Source: Myxococcales bacterium (GTDB lineage Bacteria; Myxococcota_A; Polyangia; Polyangiales; Polyangiaceae). Taken from it: 58,263 nt of DNA. Each line of letters begins with the position of its first letter. Position 1 is the first letter of the stretch. Below, one piece after another: positions 9,301 through 16,988 of this stretch. Below the pieces are notes generated by a model that made no database searches, was not told the origin of the DNA, and was given only the letters and a program-made list of their open reading frames with translations. The stretch is taken from NCBI GenBank assembly GCA_016794325.1, contig JAEUKG010000096.1, positions 1-58,263 on the forward strand. Direction: 5' to 3'. The translations under genes were made by a program, and so were the position numbers.

Positions 9301-9459
9301 ACCGGGCCACGACACCGACACCGAGATGTTGGGGTAGTCGACGTCCGGGAACTGGCTGATCCCGACCCGGGTGAGCGCCACTATCCCAAACAGGATAGTG
9401 GCGGCCATGAGCATCCAGGCGAAGACGGGGTTCTTGATGGAGACGTCGGTTACGTTCAC
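6385..9459 (-). CDS. RND efflux pump, inner-membrane permease (HAE1/AcrB type)
   Basis: 1024 residues, the usual length for hydrophobe/amphiphile efflux-1 pumps. The N-terminus (KNPVFAWMLMAATILFG) is transmembrane helix 1; the proton-relay motif GLVVDDAVMVMEN with two Asp lies near residue 398 in TM4. Two large periplasmic loops follow TM1 and TM7, and the second half repeats the first. It exports drugs, detergents or lipophilic metabolites using the proton gradient, with the adaptor and outer-membrane proteins encoded just upstream. GTG start, 22 bases after the adaptor stop. Substrate cannot be predicted. Confidence 0.95.
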   Translation of the reverse strand: MNVTDVSIKNPVFAWMLMAATILFGIVALTRVGISQFPDVDYPNISVSVSWPGASPPAIEREIVEPIEQAVSQVEGVKQISSQARAGSGRVTVTFDMSRDVDLALQDIQARVAAVQRQLPKDVPAASVSKSNPDDQPIVQVGVSGPFSRQMLADVARYQVQEKLQTVPGVGQITLSGYVARNVRVWLDASRLAEKGVVAADVINAIRSEHVEVPGGQLDTGQKTLDVRLLGEALDLESLRKIVVRRSKPAPVYLEDVAIVEDGFEDATSIARLDGVPLQTLGVLKQRGTNAVAVAGGVRQRVDEINKTLPEGMKVEVLFDSTVFIEESVHELELELVMAVVLTALVCWLFLGSLSSTANVVLAIPMSLLGTVAVIYFCGFTLNTFTLLGLSLAVGLVVDDAVMVMENIYRHAEMGKDKRLAAADGTKEITFAALAATLAVIAIFLPVVFMSGVIGKFFFQFGVTLSVAVMLSYLEAITLAPARCAQMLRASREDRGRLGRIADRGFGALERGYARVLRAALRHPAKVLVGAVVLLVACGGLVKLIPTEFIPSQDQSRLNVRIQTEAGTTPAAAAPLVAKAEQRVAAHPEVSRMLVTLTGSSGQMTLTLVPPKERKMTANQLSAALRRELQGIAGIRASIQDPSQQGFGSTRSSPVDFTVRGASWDELVAHTAKIKADLEASGLVTDVVSDYQVGAPELQLVPDRRRATELGVSISDLGTTVSALVGGNVVGKFSTGGRRVDIRVRLLRDQRSRPEDLSLVRFRAANGQLVPLTMLTTQQETPVLQTISRQDRERAISITANVAPGHSQAEAMAKVKELGAALPLGYRVVSGGQASQLEETTGGLAFAMLIGILVAYMVLASQFNSFLHPVTVLTIMPLALAGAAIGLAASGKSLNLFSMIGLLLLMGIVKKNSILLVEYANHVREHEGATALEAAARAGPLRLRPILMTTVATMMAAVPPILGIGPGTETRSPMAAAVLGGLAVSTVLSLLVVPAFYVVADRVRGLVFRAPKVATPPAAEAPPG

Positions 9460-9481
9460 GGCCCCGCTCCCGCCCCACGCC

Positions 9482-10723
9482 TCATGGGTCCTTCCGGCGA
9501 CGCCCGCCGTCGCCTCGAGGCCCGCCGTCGCCGCGAGGGCCGCCGTCTCCGCGCGGCGGCGGGTCGTCGAGGGGCGGCGCGCCCGCGTCCATCGAGGCGA
9601 CGCGCGTGGCCCGCACCCGGGCGCCGGGCGAGAGCGCCTCGGCGCCGCGGACGACGATCCAGTCGCCGGCGGCCAGGCCGCTCCGCACCTCGACCCATCC
9701 GTCCTTCGAGCTCATGCCGAGGGTGAGGGCCCGCTCCTCCACGACCTCGCCGGCGACGACGTACGCGACGTAGCCATGATCGGTCGCCCGGACGGCCGAC
9801 CGCGGCACCACCGGAGCGTCGCGCGTGGCGCCGACGTCGATGGTGACGTCGCAGAAGGAGCCGGGTCGGAGCCAGTACTTGTGCTCGCTCGGGTCCACTT
9901 GGGCCGTCACCCCGACCATGTGGGTGGTGGGGTCGGCGGCGCCGGCGGTGAGCGTGATCTTGGCGGTGAACTCGCGCTGCGTCTCTCGCAGGGTGAACCG
10001 CACCGGCATGCCCGGGCGGAGGCGAGGGGCCTCGAGCGGCTCCACCTGGAAGCGAAGGAGGAGCGGGTCCTGGCGGAGGAGCGTCGCCATGACGAACCCG
10101 GCCTGCACGTATTGGCCGGTCTCGACCGTGCGGGTCTGGATGACGCCCTCGATGGGCGCGCGGACGTACGAGTCGCGGAGGTTCAGCTCGGTGATCTTCA
10201 GGTTCTCGGCGGCGACCGCGGTGTCGGCCTTGGCGGTGAGCGCCTTGGTGCGGAAGGTCTCGAGCTCCTCGCCGGGGATGAGGCCGGGGTGCTTGTCCAT
10301 CGCGCCTTCGCGCCGTGAGACCTGGCCCTCCACGTCCTTCTGAGCCGCCTGCGCCTTCTCGAGCGCGGCCTTGGCGCTGTTCACCGCGAGCCGGAAGCGC
10401 TCGGAGTCGATCACCACCAGGGTCTCGCCCGGCTTCACCACCTGACCCTCGGAGAACCCCACGCGATCGACGACGCCGGCGACGCGCGACGTGACCTGGA
10501 CGCGCTCGAACGCCTCGATCGTGCCCGGCGAGGTCACCACGTAGTCGAGCTTCTGCGACTTGACCTCGAGGGCATCGACGGCGAAGGAGACCCCGCCCTC
10601 GCCGCGCGTCCCGCGGCCGGAGCGCCCTCCGATGTCCGACGACGCCGCCTCCTTCTTGCACGCCGCCACGATCGGCGTGAAGGGGAGCGCCGCGGCGACG
10701 AGGACGACGAGCGCGCGCCTCAT
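9482..10723 (-). CDS. RND efflux periplasmic adaptor (membrane fusion protein, HlyD/AcrA type)
   Basis: 413 residues. Lipoprotein signal with AAC (Cys about 22), so probably acylated as in AcrA. Order: beta-barrel and lipoyl half-motif (VTSRVAGVVDRVGFSEGQVV), alpha-helical hairpin rich in Ala/Lys/Glu (about 105-170), second lipoyl half (YVRAPIEGVIQTRTVETGQYV), then beta-barrel and membrane-proximal domains. The C-terminus has an 18-base repeat encoding (R/P)GDGG units, unusual for the family and probably a disordered tail. ATG overlaps the stop of the outer-membrane gene (ATGA). Confidence 0.93.
   Translation of the reverse strand: MRRALVVLVAAALPFTPIVAACKKEAASSDIGGRSGRGTRGEGGVSFAVDALEVKSQKLDYVVTSPGTIEAFERVQVTSRVAGVVDRVGFSEGQVVKPGETLVVIDSERFRLAVNSAKAALEKAQAAQKDVEGQVSRREGAMDKHPGLIPGEELETFRTKALTAKADTAVAAENLKITELNLRDSYVRAPIEGVIQTRTVETGQYVQAGFVMATLLRQDPLLLRFQVEPLEAPRLRPGMPVRFTLRETQREFTAKITLTAGAADPTTHMVGVTAQVDPSEHKYWLRPGSFCDVTIDVGATRDAPVVPRSAVRATDHGYVAYVVAGEVVEERALTLGMSSKDGWVEVRSGLAAGDWIVVRGAEALSPGARVRATRVASMDAGAPPLDDPPPRGDGGPRGDGGPRGDGGRRRKDP
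9505..9558 (-). repeat. 18-bp in-frame tandem repeat, 3 copies
   Basis: Units 9505-9522, 9523-9540 and 9541-9558 encode the RGDGGP-type tail of the efflux adaptor. Being a multiple of three, copy changes keep the frame. Confidence 0.8.
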
Positions 10724-12018
10724 TCTTCCACCGGCCCGAACCCGAGCGCGAACCGCAGGTCGAGGTAGGCTTGCTCCATCGAGAGCTTCGCGCTCGCGCG
10801 CGAGACCTCGGCGTCGAACCGCCGCCCGTTGGCGTCGGTGAGCTCGATGGCGCGGGCGAGGCCCTGCCGGTAGAGGATCTCCGTCTCCTCGCTGCTCCGC
10901 TGGGCGGCGGTGACCGCCTCGTCGGCGAGGCGGAGCGACTCCCGCGCGGCCCGAAGCGACACCAGCGCGCTCTGGACGTCGGCGTCCACCGAGCGACGGA
11001 GCAGCCGCTCGTCGAGCTCCTGGCTGTCGGCCTGCGCAACCCGCGTCTTGCGGTCGGCGTAGCGGACACCGGCGTCGAAGATCGGCCACTGGAGGTTCAG
11101 GGTGATGGTCTCCTCGTGTCCTCGCTCGGTGCCCGCCGGGGCAGGGTTGACGCGCATCTGCGCGTTCGCGGCGAGGGTAGGGACGAGGCGATAGAGCGGC
11201 TCGCGCGCGCTCGCGCGCAGGGCCTCGGTGCGCTCGCGCGCGGAGCGCACGTCGGGCCGACGGTCGAGCGCGCCTTCGAGGTCTCGCTTGGCGAGCGCGT
11301 CCACCGACTCCGCGCGCTGCGTCGTCTTGTCCGGCGGCGCGAGCGCGCGATCCACCCGCGTGCCGCACAGGAAGCCGAGGGTGATGCGCGCGCGGCCGAC
11401 CGATCCCTGCGCGGTGGCGACCTCGCGCGCGGCGTTCGAGACCTCGAGCGACGCGCGCGTCGCGTCGTTGATGCTCGCGAGCCCCGCCTCGGCGCGCGCC
11501 TCCGCGTTCGCGAGGTTGGCACGCGCGCGCTCGAGCCGCCGCGCCGCGGCCTCGGCGACGCGCTCGGCAGTGAGCGTCTGCAAGAACGCGCGGGCAGCCT
11601 CGTATGCGAGCTGCCGCCGGTCCTGGGTCGCCCCCCAGCGCTCGGACTCGAGCTGGTGGCTCGCCTGACTGTATTGCGGGAACGCGCTCGGCGCCACGAT
11701 GGGCTGGGCGAGGGTGACCGTCCCTGCGGTCGTCATGCTGCGGCCGGTGCGATCCTCCTGGAGGCCGAACTGCTACAACGCCCCCGCGCTGAGCGTCGGG
11801 AAGAAGGCGTCCCGCGCCCGCTCGAGCTGGCCCGCGGCCTGCTCCACCCGCAGCGGTGCCTTCTTCGCGCGCTCGTTGTTCGCGAGGGCGAGCTGCACCG
11901 CGTCCTCCATGCGCAGGGGTGCGGCCTCTTGGGCCGCCGCGCGCCTCGGCGAGAGCGCCAGCGACGCGAGCGTGAGGCCCAACACCACGGGGACGACGAG
12001 CCAGCCGCGACGTCTCAT
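10720..12018 (-). pseudogene. RND outer-membrane factor (TolC/OprM type) interrupted by an in-frame TAG
   Basis: The frame from 12018 encodes a signal peptide (cleavage after RAAA) and the first helix of an outer-membrane efflux protein (MEDAVQLALANNERAKKA), then meets TAG at 11775-11773. Reading on in the same frame gives 350 more residues of a normal TolC-family protein (two OEP repeats, LNLQWPIFDAGVRYADRK in the second half) up to the TGA at 10720. No frame change is needed, so a single base substitution explains the break. Without the stop, the product would be about 432 residues, normal for the family. Restart at the ATG at 11736 would lack a signal peptide. It could be a real pseudogene, a sequencing error, or suppressed. 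The other two pump genes are intact. Confidence 0.8.
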
Positions 12019-12123
12019 CGGCGGTCGACGCTATCGCCGAGCGTCGGGGACCACAAGGAGGGTACGGGCAGTGTGGCCAAAGGTACGCATCGAGACGCGC
12101 GCTCGAGCCCTCGGCGTTTCGTG

Positions 12124-12129
12124 TAGAGT
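12124..12129 (+). promoter_or_regulatory. -10-like TAGAGT, 6 nt before the ATG at 12136
   Basis: One of nine TANNNT hexamers exactly 6 nt upstream of a start codon in this window; a start point about 7 nt after a -10 would fall on the ATG, so the mRNA is predicted leaderless. The divergent efflux operon starts at 12018, so this 117-base gap serves both. Confidence 0.5.
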
Positions 12130-12135
12130 GCATAC

Positions 12136-13008
12136 ATGGCGAAGCCCTGGATCATCGGCGTGGCGTCGTTCGTCGGCGGCGGTGTGATCGCGAGCGGGGC
12201 GTGGACGGCGTTCCCCCCGCGGGCGGCGACGCCCGCCGCGGCGCGGACCGACGACGCCGGCGCCCCCTCGAAGGCCGACGGCGACGACGACCTCCGCAAG
12301 GCGAACCAGAACCTCACCGACTCGCTCCACGCGTGCGATCGCCAGCTCGCCGACCTGCGCGAGCGCTCGCACGCGGCGCCCGCGGCGAGCACCGCCGAGG
12401 TCGCCCCCGAGCGCGAGCGCGACGGCGGGCGCGGCGGCCGGCGGAGGGAGCGCGGCGAGACGACGCGCGAGGACTGGGAGCGCATGGCCCAGCTCGGCGT
12501 GGTGCGCGTCCGCATCCCGTGCATCCGCGACACGCCCTGGAAGCCGAACGAGCGCACCGTGAACCGGCTGGGGCTCGCGCCCGACGACACCAAGGCGCTC
12601 GAGGAGGCCTACGCCGCCTCCAACAAGCGGGTCCTCGAGCAGATCAAGCCGCTGTGCGCGAAGGCCCTCGGCGGGGCCGACGTCGCCGACAAGGTCGGCC
12701 CGTCGGCCTGCATCGACGCGATCCAGAACGCGGCGAAGAGGGGCGACCCGAAGGCGGCGAAGGAGTCGCTCACGCACGCGGCCGAGGTCCAGGCCGGCAA
12801 GCGTCAGCCCGGGGCGGACGCCGCGCCGCTCGAGCAGCTCGCGAACGTCCTCGCCGCCGAGACCCGCGCCTTCGAGGGCGATCTCGCCAAGAAGCTCGGC
12901 CCCGAGGACGCGAAGCGCCTCGCGAACGATCCGTCGCTGTGCACCGACCGGAGGGTCCTGCGCACGACCGACGAGATGCCCGACCTGCGCGGCGAGCGCG
13001 CGCCCTGA
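12136..13008 (+). CDS. Signal-anchored periplasmic protein, function unknown
   Basis: 290 residues. One N-terminal hydrophobic segment (about 5-27), then a coiled-coil-like stretch with LHACDRQLADLRE, an Arg/Gly-rich linker, and a helical C-terminal domain from about residue 115 with four Cys (IPCIRDTPW, LCAKALGG, ACIDAIQ, LCTDRR) that could form disulphides in the periplasm. The spacing resembles helical stress proteins such as Spy/ZraP only loosely, so no name is given. Divergent from the efflux operon, which may mean shared control. Converges with 13016-13864, with seven bases between the stops. Confidence 0.7.
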   Translation: MAKPWIIGVASFVGGGVIASGAWTAFPPRAATPAAARTDDAGAPSKADGDDDLRKANQNLTDSLHACDRQLADLRERSHAAPAASTAEVAPERERDGGRGGRRRERGETTREDWERMAQLGVVRVRIPCIRDTPWKPNERTVNRLGLAPDDTKALEEAYAASNKRVLEQIKPLCAKALGGADVADKVGPSACIDAIQNAAKRGDPKAAKESLTHAAEVQAGKRQPGADAAPLEQLANVLAAETRAFEGDLAKKLGPEDAKRLANDPSLCTDRRVLRTTDEMPDLRGERAP

Positions 13009-13015
13009 CGCCCGC

Positions 13016-13864
13016 TCAACGGTCGCAGAGGCGCATCGCGACGTTGTCGACGTAGGCCTCGTACGTCCCGCCCGGGCTCTTGTCGGCGAACGGGACTCCG
13101 CATTTTATCGCGAAGATCTGCGGCGACTTGTCGGCCGGCGGCACCGTGATCGATCGCCGTATCTCGTCGACCTGCGCCGTGCCGTTGCCGGTGGCGAGCT
13201 CCATCCGCAAGAGGACGTGGTGCCACGCCGGAGCGCCCACCACCATGATGTCCGCGTCGTCGGGCTGGTTCGGGAGGACCACGGAGTTCTCGGCGCTCGA
13301 TCCCCCGAGCTGCAGCTTGGTGTCGTCGATCTCGAGGTGGATACGCGTCGTCACCCCCGCCGCCGACGCCGACCTCCGCGCGATGAGCTCGCACCCGACC
13401 TCCACGTAGGTGCCGGTCGCCGGCGTGCGGCCGAAGAAGGCGTCGAGCTCGACCTCGGCGACCTTGGCGTCTCCCACGTCCATCCGCCGCGCGCCGTTGG
13501 AGGATTGTCCGGCGCCGGTCGCGGGCACGGTCACCGCCGCGTACAGCGCGTTCGAGCTCTTGGGGGAGGTCGTGATCTTGAGGATCGACGGCGACGGGGC
13601 CTCGGTGGAGTCGAACCAGGTGATGGCGCTCGTCTGCTCGAAGTCGGTCCGCTCCTCGCGGCACGTACGGGCCGGGGCGTCGATACCCGCGTCGCTTCCG
13701 CCGCCGCTCGACGAGCTCGACCCGCCGCTGCTGGAGGACGAGGCCGCGCCCGCGTCGACCGTCTCCGTGTCGAACGCTCCACACGACGCCTCGGTGAGGG
13801 TCGCGAAGGCGACGAGAGCCCCGAGCCCGAGCGCGCAACCGAGACGGACGAGGCGACCTCCCAC
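13016..13864 (-). CDS. Secreted protein with Ser/Gly linker and LamG-like beta domain
   Basis: 282 residues from a GTG supported by TACACT placed 6 bases upstream. Signal region ends near TEASC, followed by a SSSSSGGSSSSSGGG linker, which is a hallmark of Polyangia surface lipoproteins. The beta-rich domain opens with CREERTDFEQ and closes with YVDNVAMRLCDR, the same plan as 2761-3591 (acidic-aromatic opening, Asp-rich closing strand), so the two are probably distant paralogues. Likely displayed on the outer membrane; ligand unknown. An upstream ATG (13981) would add about 39 residues with no signal character. Confidence 0.7.
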   Translation of the reverse strand: MGGRLVRLGCALGLGALVAFATLTEASCGAFDTETVDAGAASSSSSGGSSSSSGGGSDAGIDAPARTCREERTDFEQTSAITWFDSTEAPSPSILKITTSPKSSNALYAAVTVPATGAGQSSNGARRMDVGDAKVAEVELDAFFGRTPATGTYVEVGCELIARRSASAAGVTTRIHLEIDDTKLQLGGSSAENSVVLPNQPDDADIMVVGAPAWHHVLLRMELATGNGTAQVDEIRRSITVPPADKSPQIFAIKCGVPFADKSPGGTYEAYVDNVAMRLCDR

Positions 13865-13870
13865 GATCGC

Positions 13871-13876
13871 AGTGTA
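13871..13876 (-). promoter_or_regulatory. -10-like TACACT, 6 nt before the GTG at 13864
   Basis: Same exact geometry as the other leaderless-type sites; it was used to choose the GTG start of the LamG-like protein gene. Confidence 0.45.
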
Positions 13877-14047
13877 GGCCACCGGACCGCGAGCCGTGAA
13901 CTGCATTTCCGAGGGCAGCTCCCTCGAGCGCTTGGCTACGTCAGCGAGCGCGATCCCCGCCCGTCTCACGAGCACGAGCACGCGAGCACGAGCGTTCGAG
14001 GATCTCGCGCCCTGAGTTGGCCGAGCGATTGCGGCCGGCGCGAGCCC

Positions 14048-14809
14048 TCAGCGCCGGCCGAAGAGCTGGCCGAGTCCGAAGTAGACGAGCGCGTTCCCGA
14101 GCTTCATCCGCACGTCGTAGATACCGCCCGGACTGTGGCCGCGGCGGATGTACGTGAACGCGAACGTGATCCGCTCTTCGCCGTCCGCGAGCGGCGTGAC
14201 GCGGTGGTACGCCCTCGTCCCGCAGAAGAAGGCGAACGTCCCAGGCACGGTGTGGACCGACCGCCGGAGCGGCTCCCGCGTCGGATCGTCCCGGTGGGTC
14301 TCGATCTCGAGCCGGCTCGAGCCGTCGTCGACGACGCCGATCACGGTGGAGAACGAGTCGCCGGGCGCGCACCCGCACTCGTCGTAGTGCCAGTCCATGT
14401 AGTCGCCGGCCTCGGTGTACGCGTACATCGCCGACGCGTGGATCTCCCCGGGCGCGCGGTGCTCGAGCGAGACCCCGGTGACGCGCTCGAACATCGCCAA
14501 GAGCGCCGGCGATCGGTGGAGCGCGTGCATCGCCGGGGCGTGCTCCACGATCGCGGGGTGCGCGACCGCCGCCGCCTTGCGCAAGAACGGCACGTGCTTG
14601 CGCACGAGGTGCGGCTGGAGCACGCGGGCCTCCGCGGCCATCTCGTCGACGAGCGCGCGAGGCAGGAGACGCGGGAGGACCACCGCGCCGCCGTCGCGCT
14701 CGTACGCCTCCGCGAGCTCGCGTTCGTCGAGCGACGCGACCCAGTCGTCGATGACGCGCGCGCGCGCGCCGGCGGCGGTCGGGACTGCGGGCGCCACGTC
14801 GAGCGTCAT
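14048..14809 (-). CDS. 2-oxoglutarate/Fe(II)-dependent dioxygenase family protein
   Basis: 253 residues. The iron facial triad is visible: HYD within DWHYDE (about residue 140) and a distal His in RAYHRVTPL, followed about ten residues on by the 2OG-binding Arg (ERITFAFTYIRR). These enzymes hydroxylate proteins or small molecules using O2 and 2-oxoglutarate; the phytanoyl-CoA/prolyl hydroxylase-like layout does not tell the substrate. GACAAT lies exactly 6 bases before the ATG. It is divergent from the fatty-acid-hydroxylase pair (14881 onwards), another oxygen-using iron family, which hints at a shared lipid or secondary-metabolite role. Confidence 0.85.
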   Translation of the reverse strand: MTLDVAPAVPTAAGARARVIDDWVASLDERELAEAYERDGGAVVLPRLLPRALVDEMAAEARVLQPHLVRKHVPFLRKAAAVAHPAIVEHAPAMHALHRSPALLAMFERVTGVSLEHRAPGEIHASAMYAYTEAGDYMDWHYDECGCAPGDSFSTVIGVVDDGSSRLEIETHRDDPTREPLRRSVHTVPGTFAFFCGTRAYHRVTPLADGEERITFAFTYIRRGHSPGGIYDVRMKLGNALVYFGLGQLFGRR

Positions 14810-14880
14810 GCCGCCATTGTCCCACGAGGGGCGTGGACGCGCCCTCATGGAACGTTCATCCTTGTCGGGGGAGACCGACC

Positions 14881-16077
14881 ATGCCCGACATCGACACCAT
14901 GGCGTGGTACGCGCTGGGGATCCCCGCGTACGTCGTGTACGTGGCGGTGGAGATCCTCCTCGCGCGACGGCGTGGCCTCGCCCTCTTCGGCTTCGCCGAG
15001 ACGATCTCCAACCTGAGCGCCGGCCTCGGCACGCTCGTCGTCGGTTTGTTCGTCGGCCCGTGGGTGCTCGCGGCCTGGGATTTCACTTACGAACACGTGG
15101 CTCCCGTGCGCTGGCCCGCGCACGGCGGGTGGAAGATCCCCGCCGCCGTCGTGCTCGCGGACTTCTGCTACTACGTGTACCACCGCGCCGGGCATCGCTT
15201 CGCGGCGTTCTGGGCGATCCACGGCATCCACCACCAGCACGAGCACCTGAACTCCTCGGTCGGCTTCCGCCTCGAGTGGCTCGCCGACCCCTACGCCGCG
15301 CTCTTCTTCGGGCTCATGCCGCTCGCCGGCGTCGACTCGAAGACGGGCTTCGCGGCGCTCGCCGTCCTGTCGGTGTACGCCCTCACCGCGCACTCGCCGG
15401 TGTACCGCATCCCGACGCTGGGCCTCTTCGTCACCCCCGTCATCCACGGCTCGCACCACTCCCGCGACGCGCGCTTCGCCGACAAGAACTACGGGGCGAT
15501 GCTCGCGATCTGGGACCGGCTCTTCGGCACCTGGCTCGAGCTGCCGCGCGGCGAGCCGCTCCGCGCCGACATGCCGTCGATCTCGAGGACCCACGACGGC
15601 GTGTCGACGCAGTGGGGTCTCGTGCGCGAGCTCGCGCGCGACGTAGGCGCCGTGAACGGGCTCCGCGCGAAGCTCGTCACGCTCGTTTCGCGCCCCGCGA
15701 TCCACGGCCCCCCGGCGCCGCTCCGCAGCGACGGCGACATCCCCCGCGGCACGCGCGCGTACGTCTTCGTGCAGTTCGTCGCGCTCGCCGCGCTCGGCGG
15801 CTGGCTGCTCTGGTTCCGCGACGAGCGGCCGCTCGCGGTGCGCGTCGCGTGCGCGGCCGTGCTCGTCGCCGGCCTCTTCTCGATCGGAGGCCTCCTGGAC
15901 GGCAGGCCCACCGCGGCGCGTGACGAGCGCGCGCGCCTCGCCGCGACCGCGCTGCTCGGGGCGGGCCTCGCGACGCACGCCCCGATCGTCGGCGGCCTCG
16001 TCGTCGCAGGCGCAGTCGCCAGCCTCGTCGCCGGGCGGGGCGCGCTCGACCTCCGCGCCCGGGAGACGGCCACGTGA
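14881..16077 (+). CDS. Fatty acid hydroxylase / sterol desaturase family membrane protein (first of pair)
   Basis: 398 residues. N-terminal transmembrane helices (about 8-28, 45-62, 85-105), then the histidine clusters that bind the di-iron centre: HRAGH near residue 101, HGIHHQHEH near 114, and HGSHHSRD near 190. A second hydrophobic block (about 295-390) with four helices extends beyond the usual family length of 250-300. It should hydroxylate or desaturate a lipid or sterol at the membrane. Start ATG has GGGGGAG 7 bases upstream. Its stop overlaps the start of the next gene (GTGA). Confidence 0.88.
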   Translation: MPDIDTMAWYALGIPAYVVYVAVEILLARRRGLALFGFAETISNLSAGLGTLVVGLFVGPWVLAAWDFTYEHVAPVRWPAHGGWKIPAAVVLADFCYYVYHRAGHRFAAFWAIHGIHHQHEHLNSSVGFRLEWLADPYAALFFGLMPLAGVDSKTGFAALAVLSVYALTAHSPVYRIPTLGLFVTPVIHGSHHSRDARFADKNYGAMLAIWDRLFGTWLELPRGEPLRADMPSISRTHDGVSTQWGLVRELARDVGAVNGLRAKLVTLVSRPAIHGPPAPLRSDGDIPRGTRAYVFVQFVALAALGGWLLWFRDERPLAVRVACAAVLVAGLFSIGGLLDGRPTAARDERARLAATALLGAGLATHAPIVGGLVVAGAVASLVAGRGALDLRARETAT

Positions 16078-16988
16078 GCGGCGGCCTCGGCGCGTGGATC
16101 CCGTGGCCGGTGCTCGTGACCGGCAGCGTGGTCGCCGTCGTCGCCGCGACCGAGCGCGGCGTGCCCGCCGTAGCCGCCCTCGTCGGTCTGCAGCTCGCGA
16201 TGGTGGTGGTCGTCACCGCGCTCGAGCGGGTGGCGCCGGAGCACGTGTCGTGGAACCGGCCGCGCGCCGATCTCGGCACCGACGCCCTCCACCTCGTCGT
16301 CTCGGGGCTCGCCGTGTCCGGCGCCCTGCGGGCGCTGATCTTCGGAGTCACCCCGTCGATCGGCCTCTGGCCCGCCCGCTGGCCCTTCGCCGCCCAGCTC
16401 GCGCTCGCCCTCGTCCTCGCCGACCTCGGGAGCTACCTCACCCACGTCGCGTGCCACCGCGTGCGCTGGCTGTGGCCGTTCCACGCCCCGCACCACTCGG
16501 CGCTCCGGCTCTACTGGCTGAACTCGACGCGCATGCACCCCGTCGACATGGCCACCACGATCCTCTCGTCGCTCCTGCCGCTCGCCGTCCTCGGGGCGCC
16601 GCCGAACGTCCTCGCGGCCTTCGACGCGTTCGCGATCAGCCACCTCATGTTGCAGCACTCCAACGTGCGCCTCCGGATGGGCCCGCTGAGCCACGTCGTC
16701 GCGAGCGCCGAGTTCCACCGCTGGCACCACTCGTCGGTCCGGGCCGAGGGCGAGGCCAACTACGCGAGCTTCTTCTCGCTCTGGGACCACCTGTTCCGCA
16801 CGTTCCGCATGGATCGCGATCGCGAGCCGCCCGAGCACGTCGGGCTCTACGACGGCGAGGTGATGCCCGACGGCTGGGTGGCGCACCTCCTCTGGCCGCT
16901 CCGCCAGCTCGCGGCGCCGCGCACCGGTCAGCGCGCGCCGGGCAGCGACGCCGAGAACCGCGGGAGCGACGTCAACCCCGAGCGGTGA
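16074..16988 (+). CDS. Fatty acid hydroxylase / sterol desaturase family membrane protein (second of pair)
   Basis: 304 residues from a GTG overlapping the previous stop. Histidine clusters HVACHR (about 125), HAPHHS (about 139) and HRWHHSS (about 221) give the same di-iron plan as its neighbour, but the rest is divergent, so this is an old duplication or a two-enzyme pathway rather than a recent copy. Several transmembrane helices before the first cluster. The last 61 bases overlap the convergent gene 16928-18262. Substrate unknown; sterol or carotenoid-type lipids are plausible. Confidence 0.88.
   Translation: MSGGLGAWIPWPVLVTGSVVAVVAATERGVPAVAALVGLQLAMVVVVTALERVAPEHVSWNRPRADLGTDALHLVVSGLAVSGALRALIFGVTPSIGLWPARWPFAAQLALALVLADLGSYLTHVACHRVRWLWPFHAPHHSALRLYWLNSTRMHPVDMATTILSSLLPLAVLGAPPNVLAAFDAFAISHLMLQHSNVRLRMGPLSHVVASAEFHRWHHSSVRAEGEANYASFFSLWDHLFRTFRMDRDREPPEHVGLYDGEVMPDGWVAHLLWPLRQLAAPRTGQRAPGSDAENRGSDVNPER

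Noticed and set aside
5863-9726. A 1287-codon open frame on the plus strand opposite the RND pump
   Set aside because: It is the high-GC antisense shadow of the pump gene: Arg/His/Glu/Asp-rich translation with no fold, and the pump on the other strand is unmistakable. Other long frames opposite real genes (for example 32597-34890, 34888-37524, 41523-44645) were dropped for the same reason.
12136-13008. Spy/CpxP/ZraP periplasmic chaperone
   Set aside because: Only a loose helical similarity; no LTxxQ motifs and four Cys that the family lacks.
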